Source: Nocardia tenerifensis NBRC 101015
GTDB taxonomy: Bacteria; Actinomycetota; Actinomycetes; Mycobacteriales; Mycobacteriaceae
DNA: 51,152 bases
Assembly: GCF_000308715.1 (NCBI RefSeq)
Contig: NZ_BAGH01000298.1
Span: forward strand, 1 to 51,152
Reading direction: 5' to 3'
Below, piece after piece: positions 1 through 8,147 of this stretch. Below the pieces are notes generated by a model. The model saw nothing but the letters and a program-made list of their open reading frames with translations. It made no database searches and was not told where the DNA came from. Made by a program: the position numbers and the translations under genes. Position 1 is the stretch's first letter. Each line of letters starts with the position of its first letter.

Positions 1-2
1 TC

Positions 3-632
3 GCGATCGTCGCGCTGCTGCCGAGACTGACTGTCGCGCAGGTGGTTCCGCTGCGCGCCGTGCTGCGCTTGACGCGCGAGCCGCAGTTGCGCACCGCGCT
101 GCTGGCGATCGCGTTCCTGGTGACCGGCCACTTCGCCGCCTACACCTATGTCCGCCCGCTGCTGGAGAAGGTGACCGGCATCGGCGCGAGCACCATCGGC
201 ACCGTGCTGCTGGTGTACGGAATCGCCGGAGTCGTCGGCAATTTCGGCTCGGGCGGTCCGGCTGTGCGCCGCCCGCGCAGAACACTGATGACGATCGGCG
301 TCCCGCTGGGCGTCACCGTGCTGCTGATTCCCGCGCTCGGCGGCTCCCTCTGGCTCGCCGTCGCGCTCATGGTGGCTTGGGGTCTGTCCTACGGCGGCGT
401 GTCGGTCACCGCGCAGAACTGGGTCTTCGCCGCGGCGCCGGACGCGCGCGAGGCCGCGTCCTCCCTGAACGCGGGCGTCTTCAACGCCGCCATCGCCCTC
501 GGCGCGCTGGTGGGCGGGCGCACCGCGGACGCGTTCGGCGTCACCTCGGCGATGTGGCTCGGCGGCGCGCTGGCGTTCGTCGCGCTCGCGATCGCCGCCC
601 TCGGGCGCTCCCCCGAAGCTCCCGGAAAATGA
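3..632 (+). CDS. MFS transporter, C-terminal part (5' end outside window)
   Basis: The frame is open from position 3, so the gene begins before the window. The visible part is about 209 residues with several long hydrophobic segments (Leu/Ala/Val/Ile-rich, broken by Gly and Pro). One carries the pattern TYVRPLL, another GALVGGRTAD, both typical of the second half of drug-efflux type major facilitator superfamily proteins (arabinose efflux / AraJ-like). It would sit in the cytoplasmic membrane as an exporter; the substrate cannot be read from the sequence. The first internal GTG (position 42) is in mid-domain and is not a likely start. Confidence 0.85.
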   Translation, partial: AIVALLPRLTVAQVVPLRAVLRLTREPQLRTALLAIAFLVTGHFAAYTYVRPLLEKVTGIGASTIGTVLLVYGIAGVVGNFGSGGPAVRRPRRTLMTIGVPLGVTVLLIPALGGSLWLAVALMVAWGLSYGGVSVTAQNWVFAAAPDAREAASSLNAGVFNAAIALGALVGGRTADAFGVTSAMWLGGALAFVALAIAALGRSPEAPGK

Positions 633-670
633 CCTGCGTTCCCCAGTAACCGGCACATAGCATCGACCGC

Positions 671-1480
671 ATGTCACTACGCGCTATCCCCGCTTCGATG
701 GACCCGACCGTAGTCGGGTCCATCGACGTCGAGCTGGCGCGGGTCGAGCGCAAGCACCGCGTCTCGGTGCGGCTGGCCATCGAAAGCGGCAGCCGGGCTT
801 GGGGTTTCCCGTCGCCGGACTCGGACTACGACTGTCGCTTCGTCTACGTCGGGAACCTCGATACCTACCTGTCGCCGTGGCGCACCCGCGATGTGATCGA
901 GACGCCGCCGACCGGCCTGCTCGACGTGAACGGCTGGGACCTGGCCAAGGCGTTGCGCCTGCTCGTCGCGGGGAACGCCGTGCTCATCGAGTGGCTGATG
1001 TCGCCGATCGTGTACCGCGGCGACGCGCGCTTCCGCGACGAGCTGCGCGCCCTGGCCGAGGAGGTCGCCGACCGCAACCGGGTCGCCAGGCACTACCTGC
1101 ACCTCGGCCGCAAGCAGTGGGAGTTGTTCGACCGCAACCGATCACTGAAGAAGGTGTTCTACTCGCTGCGCCCCGCAATGGCTTTGCGCTGGCTGCGGGC
1201 GCACCCCGGCGCGACGGTGGCGCCGATGCACCTGCCGACGCTGATGGCCGGGTGCGACCTCGACACCGATCTCGTTGCGGCGGTGGCGGAGTTGACCGCG
1301 CTCAAGTCGCGGACCCGCGAAATGGGCAGTGGCGCAGTACCGGTGCCCATCGCCGCGTTCATCGAGTCCGAATTCGCCCTGGCCGCAGCGGCTTTCCCGA
1401 AGACGGCCGCGCCCGACCTCGATCGAGCCAGGAGCCGCACCGCGGAGTTCTTCCGCGCCGAAGCCACGGCGGCGGCGTAA
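671..1480 (+). CDS. RlaP/YcgL-type nucleotidyltransferase (DNA polymerase beta superfamily)
   Basis: 269 residues from ATG 671. Residues 40-59 hold the nucleotidyltransferase signature: GS, then WG, then DSDYD (50-54), in which the Asp residues bind the catalytic metals. The arrangement GSxxWGxxSxDSDYD is that of Pfam RlaP (PF10127), a minimal polymerase-beta-fold family implicated in RNA repair; the true substrate is unknown. The ribosome site before ATG 671 is poor. ATG 698 is an alternative start that removes nine residues, but it lies inside a perfect hairpin (695-726). The gene ends 29 bases before a convergent HxlR gene. Function is inferred from the motif only. Confidence 0.8.
   Translation: MSLRAIPASMDPTVVGSIDVELARVERKHRVSVRLAIESGSRAWGFPSPDSDYDCRFVYVGNLDTYLSPWRTRDVIETPPTGLLDVNGWDLAKALRLLVAGNAVLIEWLMSPIVYRGDARFRDELRALAEEVADRNRVARHYLHLGRKQWELFDRNRSLKKVFYSLRPAMALRWLRAHPGATVAPMHLPTLMAGCDLDTDLVAAVAELTALKSRTREMGSGAVPVPIAAFIESEFALAAAAFPKTAAPDLDRARSRTAEFFRAEATAAA
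695..726 (+). repeat. perfect 14-bp inverted repeat (hairpin) at the 5' end of the RlaP-like gene
   Basis: The arms TCGATGGACCCGAC (695-708) and GTCGGGTCCATCGA (713-726) are perfectly complementary around a CGTA loop. In mRNA this would be a very stable hairpin 24 bases after the proposed start and covering the alternative ATG at 698. It encodes the otherwise ordinary residues around MDPTVVGSID. It could control translation or bind a dimeric protein; no downstream T-run, so a terminator is unlikely. Confidence 0.6.
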
Positions 1481-1509
1481 CCACGCGGGCCGCCGAGGCA
1501 AGACGCGCC

Positions 1510-2004
1510 CTACGCCTCGGCGACGGCCGCCGCGTACGCCTGCGCCAGCCGGTGCGTCGCGGTCGGCCGGTCCCGGTCCGGGCGCGGAATCCCGAGATGC
1601 GACTCGCGCAGCTCGTCCATGAACTCCGCCCACAGCTCCGGGCCGCCCTCCTCGAGCAGTTCGGCCCGCACCCGCAGTTGCCGGGTGGTCGGCCGGTGCC
1701 GCAGGCCCCACGCCCCGAGCTGGGCCATGACCGGCACCAACTGGATGGCGGGCTCGGTCAGCCGGTACTCGGCCTTCTGCCCCGGCCTGCTGTCCTCGCG
1801 GCTCAGCAGACCCGCCGCGACCAGGCGCTTCAGTCGGTCGGCGAGGATGTTCGACGCGATGCCCTCCTCCGACGCGTTGAGCAACTCCCGGAAGTATCGC
1901 CGGTTGCCGAACATGACGTCGCGCAGCACCAGCAGGGTCCACCGGTCGCCGATCACCTCGATCGTCGCGTTGATCGGGCAGCCCGACCGTCCTTGGTCAC
2001 GCAT
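1510..2004 (-). CDS. HxlR-family winged-helix transcriptional regulator
   Basis: 164 residues, with the typical HxlR opening: a Cys at residue 9 followed by PINATIEVIGDRWTLLVLRD, then FRELL, then the recognition region around LADRLKRLVAAGLL and the wing near YRLT. HxlR proteins are dimeric winged-helix DNA-binding proteins, and the N-terminal Cys is redox- or electrophile-sensitive in several of them. The gene diverges from a RibD-like reductase gene with 111 bases between the two starts. This is the usual layout for local regulation of the neighbour and of itself. The C-terminal extension (about residues 120-164) is longer than in minimal HxlR proteins. Confidence 0.9.
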   Translation of the reverse strand: MRDQGRSGCPINATIEVIGDRWTLLVLRDVMFGNRRYFRELLNASEEGIASNILADRLKRLVAAGLLSREDSRPGQKAEYRLTEPAIQLVPVMAQLGAWGLRHRPTTRQLRVRAELLEEGGPELWAEFMDELRESHLGIPRPDRDRPTATHRLAQAYAAAVAEA

Positions 2005-2037
2005 CCACCCCTCCTAGAAATCGGTCCGAAGTTCTGC

Positions 2038-2092
2038 TTGCAATATACAACCAGTTGCCCTTAGGCTGTGCACAACCGATTGCAAACTGCAA
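2038..2092. promoter_or_regulatory. candidate HxlR operator pair between divergent genes
   Basis: The 111-base divergent gap holds two 13-base elements starting TTGCA and ending CAA: TTGCAATATACAA (2038-2050, imperfect) and TTGCAAACTGCAA (2080-2092, perfect 5-bp arms with a 3-base spacer). Their centres are 42 bases apart, about four helical turns. Assignment to the HxlR protein is by position only. Confidence 0.4.
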
Positions 2093-2115
2093 GCACTACA
2101 GAGAAAGACAGCACC

Positions 2116-2757
2116 ATGGCGAAGCTCTTCGTACGCAACCTCGCGATCTCACTGGACGGCTACGTCGCCGGCCCGAACCAGAACGAGGACAACCCGATCG
2201 GCGAGGGCGGCATGGGCCTGCACCAGTGGGTGTTCGCGACGCGGACCGGCCACGAGTGGTCCGGCACCGAGGGCGGCGAGACGGGCATCGACGACGACTT
2301 CATCAAGGCGGGCGACGTCGGCATCGGCGCAACCATCATGGGCCGCAACATGTTCGGGCCGATTCGCGGCGAGTGGCAGGACGAGGAGTGGAAGGGCTGG
2401 TGGGGCGACAACCCGCCGTACCACCACGACACGTTCGTGCTGACGCACCACCCGCGGCCGTCGCTGCCGATGGAGGGCGGCACCACGTTCCACTTCGTGG
2501 ACGACTCGCCGGAAGAGGTGCTGCGCAAGGCATTCAAGGCCGCCGACGGCAAGGACGTGCGCCTGGGCGGCGGCTCGTCGGTGGTGCGGCAGTTCCTGCG
2601 CGCGGGCCTGGTCGACGAGATGCACCTGGCCGTGGTGCCGATCCTGCTCGGCGGCGGCGAGCGCCTCTACGACGAGCTCGGCACCCTGCCGGGTTACGAG
2701 GTCAGCTCGGTGGTCCGCTCCCCCGCGGTCACGCACGTGGTGTTCAGCAAGGCGTAG
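2116..2757 (+). CDS. dihydrofolate-reductase-like / RibD C-terminal domain protein
   Basis: 213 residues from ATG 2116, where the conserved domain begins (AKLFVRNLAISLDGYVAG). Features of the RibD_C/DHFR-like fold are visible: the opening beta strand with SLDG, an IMGRNMFGP segment for nucleotide binding, and the C-terminal GGGSSVVRQFL / LVDEMHLAVVPILLGGGERLY stretch. Members of this family (YyaP/YwjB-like) are NAD(P)H-dependent reductases of unknown substrate; it is not a true DHFR or riboflavin enzyme. An upstream in-frame start at 2068 would add 16 unrelated residues. It is probably controlled by the divergent HxlR regulator. Confidence 0.88.
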   Translation: MAKLFVRNLAISLDGYVAGPNQNEDNPIGEGGMGLHQWVFATRTGHEWSGTEGGETGIDDDFIKAGDVGIGATIMGRNMFGPIRGEWQDEEWKGWWGDNPPYHHDTFVLTHHPRPSLPMEGGTTFHFVDDSPEEVLRKAFKAADGKDVRLGGGSSVVRQFLRAGLVDEMHLAVVPILLGGGERLYDELGTLPGYEVSSVVRSPAVTHVVFSKA

Positions 2758-2773
2758 GTCTTCGGAAAAGGGG

Positions 2774-2806
2774 AAAGGCCCCGCACCTTGCCGGTGCGGG
2801 GCCTTT
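2774..2806. terminator. bidirectional hairpin terminator
   Basis: Perfect stem AAAGGCCCCGCACC / GGTGCGGGGCCTTT with a short loop, lying between the convergent RibD-like and cold-shock genes. A and T tracts flank the stem on each side, so it can serve both strands. Confidence 0.85.
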
Positions 2807-2824
2807 CGAAAAGCTTAGGAGCGG

Positions 2825-3028
2825 TCAGAGAACGCGAACGTCCTGCGCCTGCGGGCCCTTCTGGCCCTGGCCGATCTCGAACTCCACGCGCTGACCCTCA
2901 TCGAGGGACCGGAAACCCGAGCCGCTGACGGCCGAGTAATGCACGAAGACGTCGGGGCCTCCGCCGTCTTGCGCGATGAAGCCGAAGCCCTTCTCGCTGT
3001 TGAACCACTTCACAATGCCCTGAGCCAT
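2825..3028 (-). CDS. CspA-family cold-shock protein
   Basis: 67 residues starting [18 protein letters not shown], with the RNP1-like KGFGFIAQ and RNP2-like VFVHYSAV motifs of the single-strand nucleic acid binding OB fold. The length matches the usual 65-70 residues. Start at 3028 is fixed by homology; the longer open frame upstream is 5' untranslated sequence. Cold-shock proteins act as RNA chaperones in the cytoplasm. The gene stands alone with a strong terminator after it and a long upstream region that could form the regulated leader typical of csp genes. Confidence 0.95.
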   Translation of the reverse strand: MAQGIVKWFNSEKGFGFIAQDGGGPDVFVHYSAVSGSGFRSLDEGQRVEFEIGQGQKGPQAQDVRVL

Positions 3029-3537
3029 TTCATACTTTCTGTAGACGAGCCAGATTCTGGCAAATGGAATGCCCTGGTCTCGTAGATCAACGATGCCATG
3101 ATCCGACGAATTTCTCCACATCTTCCCCGGTCAACTGTGAGCAATACAACGCTGACGAGGACTTGTTGCCTTCACCTCCCATGCTCTGACAGGCCCCGAT
3201 CCGCCGACGACGGCCCGAAACAGTGCTCGGGTACCTGCGCTTGTTGCCAGGCGCGTGCGTCGTCCCCCTCCGACGTATCCGCCGCTGCCGCGTAGTCCGC
3301 GGCGTGACCCGGCGACATGAGCGGTCGCCGCCGAGCGCCCTGCCGACCGCGCGGCGAACGGGGCCGCACCGTCGGTACGCACAGGCTTCTCCTTCTCGAC
3401 GCGGATGGTCGTCGATGCCCGGCCACGTCCCAGTTACCTTGTGCCGCAAGGCCATCGATACCAACGCGGCACTGCGCCGCTAAGTCATCCTACGACTTTC
3501 CGCCGCGTCGTGCAGCCCCCACGCCGTCACCCGGCGT
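3029..3537. other. intergenic region, no gene supported
   Basis: About 500 bases between iolD and the cold-shock gene. Overlapping short open frames exist on both strands, but they are Arg-rich, lack ribosome sites and resemble no family. The part nearest 3028 should contain the cold-shock promoter and 5' leader. A TTGACC lies on the minus strand near 3130, but I could not pick a convincing -10. Confidence 0.5.
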
Positions 3538-5379
3538 TCACCGGCGCAGGTAACGCACCTGACGCGGCTTCGCCTCGGCGTGTGCGGCGCGCCCGGACAG
3601 ATGCTCGGGCACGCCCACCTCCCACCAGGCTCCGGCCTCGGTCCAGGACGACGGCTGGGTGCGGATCACCAGCACGGCCGGGCGGGACTCGCGGACCGCG
3701 GCTTCCCGCGCGCCGGCGTAGGCCACGCGGAATTCGTGCAGGTCATCGGCGGTGAAGACCGCGCAGCCCAGGGAGCGGGCGTGCGCGGCGAAATCCACCC
3801 GCGGCGGCTCGTCGTGCGCGGTGCGGCAGTCGGCGTAGAAGTTGTTGAACGGCGCGCCGCCCTGTCCCTCCTGCAGGCGGGCGATGACCGCGTAGCCGTC
3901 GTTGTCGCAGACGACCGCGACGAACGGGTGGCCCGCGAAGGCCGCGGAGAACAGTTCGGAGTTCAGCATCAGGTAGGAGCCGTCGCCGAGCACGGTGGTG
4001 ACCAGGCCGTCCGTGTGCGCCATGGCCGCGCCCCAGGCGCCGGCGAGTTCGTAGCCCATGCAGGAGAAGCCGTACTCGACGTCCATGGTCGGTGCGCCGC
4101 CCGTCGCGCGCCAGCCGCCGACGAGTTCGCCGGGCATGCCGCCCGAGGCGGTCATGACGTAGTCGCTCGGGCCGCTGAGCTCGTTGACGACGCCGACCAC
4201 CTGGGCATAGCTGGGAGTGCCCGGCGCGGGAGCGCGCAGCTTGTCGATGTGGGCGTCCCAGGCGCCGCGCTGAGCGGCGGCACGGGCCGTCCATTCCGTG
4301 TCGGCGCGCCACTCGCCGACGCGTTCGGCCAGGTCACGCACCGTTGCGTCGGCGTCGCCGACCACCGCGAGTGCGCCGTGCTTGACCGCGTCGAAGCGCG
4401 CGGTGTTGACGGTGACGAGACGGACGGTCGGCGCGAACACGGTCCACGAGGCGGTGGTGAAGTCCTGCAGCCGGGTACCCACGGCCAGGACCAGATCCGC
4501 CTCCGCGGCAAGCACATTGGCCGAGGTCGAGCCGGTGACCCCGAGCGGGCCCGCGTAGAGCGGGTGCTCGTGCGGCACCAGGGTGCGGCCCGCGGTCGTC
4601 TCCACGATCGGAACGCCATGGCGCTCAGCGAATTCCAGCGCTGTGCGGCCCGCCCCCGAGTAGCGGGCGCCGCCGCCGAGCACCAGCAGCGGCCTGGCCG
4701 AGTCGCGCAGGGCCGCGGCGGCGTCGGCCAGCGAGCGCTCGTCCGCGCGCGGGCGCGGGACGCGGTGCAGGACCGGTTCGAACAGGGCGTCGGGGAAGTC
4801 GTAGGTCTCGGCCTGCACGTCCTGCGGGAGGGCGAGCGTCACCGGGCCCGCGTCGGCCGGGTCGGTGAGCACCCGGACCGCCTGCGGCAGTGTGGAAATC
4901 AGCTGCTCCGGCCGGGTGATGCGGTCGAAGTAGCGGCTGACTGCGCGGAAGGCGTCGTTCACTGTCGCGGTGGCGTCGCCGAAATGCTCGACCTGCTGGA
5001 GTACCGGATCCGGCGCGCGGGTGGTGAACGTGTCACCCGGAAGTAGCAGCAGCGGAAGGCGATTCGCGTGGGCGACGCCCGCGGCCGTCACCATGTTCAG
5101 CGCGCCGGGCCCGATCGAGGAGGTGGCCACGCCGACCTGGCGTCGCTGGGTCGCCTTGGCGTAGCCGACCGCCGCCAAAGCCATGCCCTGCTCGGTATGC
5201 CCGCGCCAGACCGGGATCTCGTCGCGGCGCTCGTGCAGGGCGGTGCCGAGGCCGAGCACGTTGCCGTGCCCGAAGATGCCGAAAACGGCGGGGAACAAGG
5301 GCACTTCGCGGCCGTCGAGGGTCTCCGAGCGCTGCGCGACGAGCCAGGCCACCAGGGCTTGTGCCGCAGTGAGTTTCAT
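3538..5379 (-). CDS. iolD: 3D-(3,5/4)-trihydroxycyclohexane-1,2-dione hydrolase
   Basis: 613 residues from ATG 5379 (MKLTAAQALVAWLVAQRSET). It is a thiamine-diphosphate enzyme that opens the ring of the diketo-inositol intermediate to 5-deoxy-glucuronate. The N-terminal PYR domain carries the catalytic Glu63 in HTEQGMA, and the C-terminal domain carries the TPP-Mg motif GDGSYLM...DND around residue 464. The length fits IolD. The start overlaps the iolB stop (ATGA, 5376-5379), so the two are translationally coupled. It is the last gene of the inositol operon. The in-frame extension to 5553 runs inside iolB and is not used. Confidence 0.95.
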   Translation of the reverse strand: MKLTAAQALVAWLVAQRSETLDGREVPLFPAVFGIFGHGNVLGLGTALHERRDEIPVWRGHTEQGMALAAVGYAKATQRRQVGVATSSIGPGALNMVTAAGVAHANRLPLLLLPGDTFTTRAPDPVLQQVEHFGDATATVNDAFRAVSRYFDRITRPEQLISTLPQAVRVLTDPADAGPVTLALPQDVQAETYDFPDALFEPVLHRVPRPRADERSLADAAAALRDSARPLLVLGGGARYSGAGRTALEFAERHGVPIVETTAGRTLVPHEHPLYAGPLGVTGSTSANVLAAEADLVLAVGTRLQDFTTASWTVFAPTVRLVTVNTARFDAVKHGALAVVGDADATVRDLAERVGEWRADTEWTARAAAQRGAWDAHIDKLRAPAPGTPSYAQVVGVVNELSGPSDYVMTASGGMPGELVGGWRATGGAPTMDVEYGFSCMGYELAGAWGAAMAHTDGLVTTVLGDGSYLMLNSELFSAAFAGHPFVAVVCDNDGYAVIARLQEGQGGAPFNNFYADCRTAHDEPPRVDFAAHARSLGCAVFTADDLHEFRVAYAGAREAAVRESRPAVLVIRTQPSSWTEAGAWWEVGVPEHLSGRAAHAEAKPRQVRYLRR

Positions 5380-6269
5380 CCGAACCGTCCTTCGTGGTTG
5401 GTGACCGGGCAGCGGGAGTCGCGCGGCTGGTCGTCCCAGCTGCCGCGCACCCAGCTGTGCGCGGGGTCGTCGCAGAAGGCCATCGAGCGCTGCGGGGCGG
5501 GGCCGGCGAGCACGTTGAGGTAGTACATGGGGTAGCCCGGCGCAGCGATACACGGACCGTGGTAGCCGCGCGGGACCAGGAAGACGTCGCCGTCCCGCAC
5601 CGCCACATTCTCGTCGATGGCGCCGTCCGCGGTGTATGTTCGGTGCATTCCGAATCCGTCACGTGACGGGGTGACCCCGTCCCGGCCCGCGATGCGGAAG
5701 TAGTAGATCTCCTCGTTGACGACCTCGCACTCGCTCGCCTCGTCGTGCTTGTGCGGCGGGTAGGAGGACCAGTTGCCGTCCGGGGTGATCAGTTCGCAGG
5801 CGTTGAGCTTGTCCGCGTGGTCCCAGACGCCGGGGACGCCGAAGTTGGTGACCTGGCGGGTGGATCGGCCCGCGCCGCGGATGTCGACCGGGACGTCCTC
5901 GGCCGGACCGTATTTCGGTTCGAGGCGGTTCGCGCAGCGGGCCATGGGGAGAGCGAGTTCGGCGTCGTGCTCGGCCGTCAGCTCGACTCGTGCGTCGCGC
6001 GGGATGTAGGCGAAGTCCGTCACGCGGGTGAAAACCGAGTCGCGGCCGGTCAATTCGAAGATCAGGCCGTCGACGCGGACCGTGCAGGACCCCGCCAGTG
6101 GGAGGACGAACGCCTCGAACTCACCTGTTTCGAGCTGTCGGGTCTCGCCGGCGCGCAGGTTCAGGACGCGTAGGCCTGTGTAGGTCCAGCCTGCTTCTTC
6201 GGGGGTCAGGTGGATTGAATCTCCGCCCTCGGCCAGCGTTCCGGCGGCTCGATGCAGTTTCCGGGTCAT
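5376..6269 (-). CDS. iolB: 5-deoxy-glucuronate isomerase
   Basis: 297 residues. The bicupin IolB family converts 5-deoxy-D-glucuronate to 2-deoxy-5-keto-gluconate. Visible family patterns include the YIPRDA segment in the first cupin and the SSYPPHKHD metal-binding stretch (His residues) followed by EEIYYFRI in the second, then VPRGYHGP near the C-terminus. It overlaps the upstream aldolase-like gene by 4 bases and iolD by 4 bases, a compact coupled arrangement. Acts in the cytoplasm in the step after IolD. Confidence 0.95.
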   Translation of the reverse strand: MTRKLHRAAGTLAEGGDSIHLTPEEAGWTYTGLRVLNLRAGETRQLETGEFEAFVLPLAGSCTVRVDGLIFELTGRDSVFTRVTDFAYIPRDARVELTAEHDAELALPMARCANRLEPKYGPAEDVPVDIRGAGRSTRQVTNFGVPGVWDHADKLNACELITPDGNWSSYPPHKHDEASECEVVNEEIYYFRIAGRDGVTPSRDGFGMHRTYTADGAIDENVAVRDGDVFLVPRGYHGPCIAAPGYPMYYLNVLAGPAPQRSMAFCDDPAHSWVRGSWDDQPRDSRCPVTNHEGRFG

Positions 6270-7159
6270 CCTGCCTTCCTGAGCATCTCGGCGGCCGCGT
6301 CGACCGCCGCGCCGACGTCACCGTCGGGCGGGTAGAGCAGCGTCCGGCCCACCACCAGTCCGCGGACCACGTCGTGGCCGAGGGCGCCATCCCACAACGC
6401 CAGGTCGGCGCTGGGATCGCCGGAGGGCGCGCCGCCCAGCACGACGACCGGCAGGGTCGTCGCGTCGAGCACCGAAATGTCCTGTGGGGCGGGAATCTTC
6501 AACCAGGTGTACGCGGAGGTGACGCCGAGGCCGGAGGCCACCGTGATCGCCCTGGACAGCGCGGGCGCGTCCTTGCTCATGACCAGCGCGCCGGAGTCGT
6601 CGCGGTGATACGGCAGCGGCTCGACCATCGCCATCAGCCCGTTCGCCGCCAGCTCGGACACCGCCTGCGCGCACGCCTGCAGCGTCGGCACCGTGCCCGC
6701 GTCGGAATCGACCAGGCGCAGCAGCATTTTGCCGCCGTCGAGCCGGAATCGCGCGAGCGAGTCCGCGTCGTAGCCGGTGAAGCGGTCGTCGATCTCCCAC
6801 TCCGCGCCCGCCAGGCCGCCGCGGTTCATCGAGCCGATGACGACCTTGTCGTCCAGGGCGTCCAGCAGCAGCAGCTCCTCGACCACGTCCGGGGAGCCGA
6901 GCACGCCGTCGACGTCCGGGTGCGCCAGCGCGATCAGCAGCCGCTCCAGCAGCGTGCGCCGGTCGGCCATGGCCGTCAGGTCCGACCCGACGCCGAGCGC
7001 GCCGCGGGCCGGGTGGTCCGCGGCGACCAGGAACAGGGTCTCCTTGTCGCCCAACAGGTTCGGACGGCGGACCCGCTTCGCATATGCCCGTTCGACCGCC
7101 GCCGGGTCCGTCGCGCGGACGCGCAGCAGCTCACGCCAGCGTTCGTCGGTCAAATGCAC
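6266..7159 (-). CDS. Cgl0159-like (beta/alpha)8 aldolase-type protein in inositol operon
   Basis: 297 residues. The sequence looks like the actinobacterial Cgl0159 family, often named deoxyribose-phosphate aldolase-like, with LFLVAADHPARGALG near residue 45, GSMNRGG near 110 and a TIM-barrel strand pattern ending VVLGGAP. It lies exactly where IolJ (2-deoxy-5-keto-gluconate-6-phosphate aldolase) is needed, between iolC and iolB, and no other aldolase is in the locus. My inference is that it performs the IolJ step, giving DHAP and malonate semialdehyde. A catalytic Lys in a Schiff-base role (for instance in TWLKIPAP) is plausible but unproven. Confidence 0.75.
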   Translation of the reverse strand: MHLTDERWRELLRVRATDPAAVERAYAKRVRRPNLLGDKETLFLVAADHPARGALGVGSDLTAMADRRTLLERLLIALAHPDVDGVLGSPDVVEELLLLDALDDKVVIGSMNRGGLAGAEWEIDDRFTGYDADSLARFRLDGGKMLLRLVDSDAGTVPTLQACAQAVSELAANGLMAMVEPLPYHRDDSGALVMSKDAPALSRAITVASGLGVTSAYTWLKIPAPQDISVLDATTLPVVVLGGAPSGDPSADLALWDGALGHDVVRGLVVGRTLLYPPDGDVGAAVDAAAEMLRKAG

Positions 7160-7189
7160 AGTCGTTCCTCCAGTTTCGTTCCCGCCGCC

Positions 7190-8128
7190 TCAGCGGCACA
7201 GCAGTTCCTCGATCTCCGAGCCGGTCGGCATGGCGTCCGCGCACGCCAGCCGGGATGCCACCAGGGCGCCCGCGGCGTTGGCGTAGGTGGCGATGCGGTG
7301 CGGATCCCAGTCCGAGAGCAGCCCGTGGATCAGCGCGCCGCCGAATCCGTCGCCCGCCCCGAGCCCGCACACCACCTCCACGCGGCACGGCGGCACCGTC
7401 CAGCGTTCGTGCTCGGTGGCGACGAGCACGCCCTCGGCGCCCCGCTTGATCACCGCGAGCCGGACCCCGCGCGCCAGCAGCCGATCGGCCGCCTCGTCGG
7501 GATCCCCAGTGCCGGTGGCCACTTCGACCTCGGTGCGGTTACCGACGACGACGTTCACCTGGTCGACCATCCAGCCGATCTCGGTCCGCGCGGTCTCGAC
7601 ATCCGGCCAGAACATCGGCCGGTAGTCCAGGTCGAGCACGGTGTGCCCGCGGCGGGCGCGGCGCTCGAGGATGCGGCGCTGCGTGGTGCGCCCCGGCTCC
7701 GCGCTCACCCCGGTGCCGGTAACCCACAGCAGCGGAACCGAATCCACCACCTCCCAGGGCACCTCGTCCTCGGTGAGGGCGAGGTCCGGCGCGATGGGTG
7801 CGCGGTAGAACAGCAGCGGCGGGTCGGCGGGCGGGTTCAACTCGCAGAACACCACCGGGGTCAGCAGATCCGGGGCGGTGCCCACATAGTCGGGCGATAC
7901 GCCGAAGTCCCGCAGGGCCTTTCGCACGTAGTCGCCGAAACCGTCCGGGCCGACCTTGGTCAGCACGGCGCTGCGGCGACCGAGCCGGGCCGCGGCGACC
8001 GCGACGTTGGTCGCGGTGCCGCCCAAGGACTTCGCGAACGACTCGACCTCGGCGAGGCCGACACCGCTCTGCTGCGGGTAGAGATCGACGCCGACGCGAC
8101 CGATCGTCAGTGCCTCCAGACCGGTCAC
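7190..8128 (-). CDS. iolC: 5-dehydro-2-deoxygluconokinase (PfkB family)
   Basis: 312 residues from GTG 8128. PfkB/ribokinase fold: the N-terminal substrate region is SLGGTATNVAVAAARLG (residues 34-50), and the C-terminal ATP/anion-hole signature GLGAGDGFGGALIHGL (about residue 255) supplies the catalytic Asp. The family phosphorylates 2-deoxy-5-keto-gluconate at C6. It follows the transporter ATPase gene by 19 bases and precedes the aldolase-like gene by 30 bases in the same operon. Unlike some proteobacterial IolC proteins, it lacks a C-terminal fused aldolase (DUF2090) domain, consistent with the separate aldolase gene next to it. Confidence 0.92.
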   Translation of the reverse strand: MTGLEALTIGRVGVDLYPQQSGVGLAEVESFAKSLGGTATNVAVAAARLGRRSAVLTKVGPDGFGDYVRKALRDFGVSPDYVGTAPDLLTPVVFCELNPPADPPLLFYRAPIAPDLALTEDEVPWEVVDSVPLLWVTGTGVSAEPGRTTQRRILERRARRGHTVLDLDYRPMFWPDVETARTEIGWMVDQVNVVVGNRTEVEVATGTGDPDEAADRLLARGVRLAVIKRGAEGVLVATEHERWTVPPCRVEVVCGLGAGDGFGGALIHGLLSDWDPHRIATYANAAGALVASRLACADAMPTGSEIEELLCR

Positions 8129-8147
8129 GGCGATACCCTCCCGGTGC

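Noticed and set aside
3087..3464. 125-codon minus-strand frame upstream of the cold-shock gene
   Set aside because: Arg-rich composition, no ribosome site, overlapping similar frames on both strands, and no recognisable domain.
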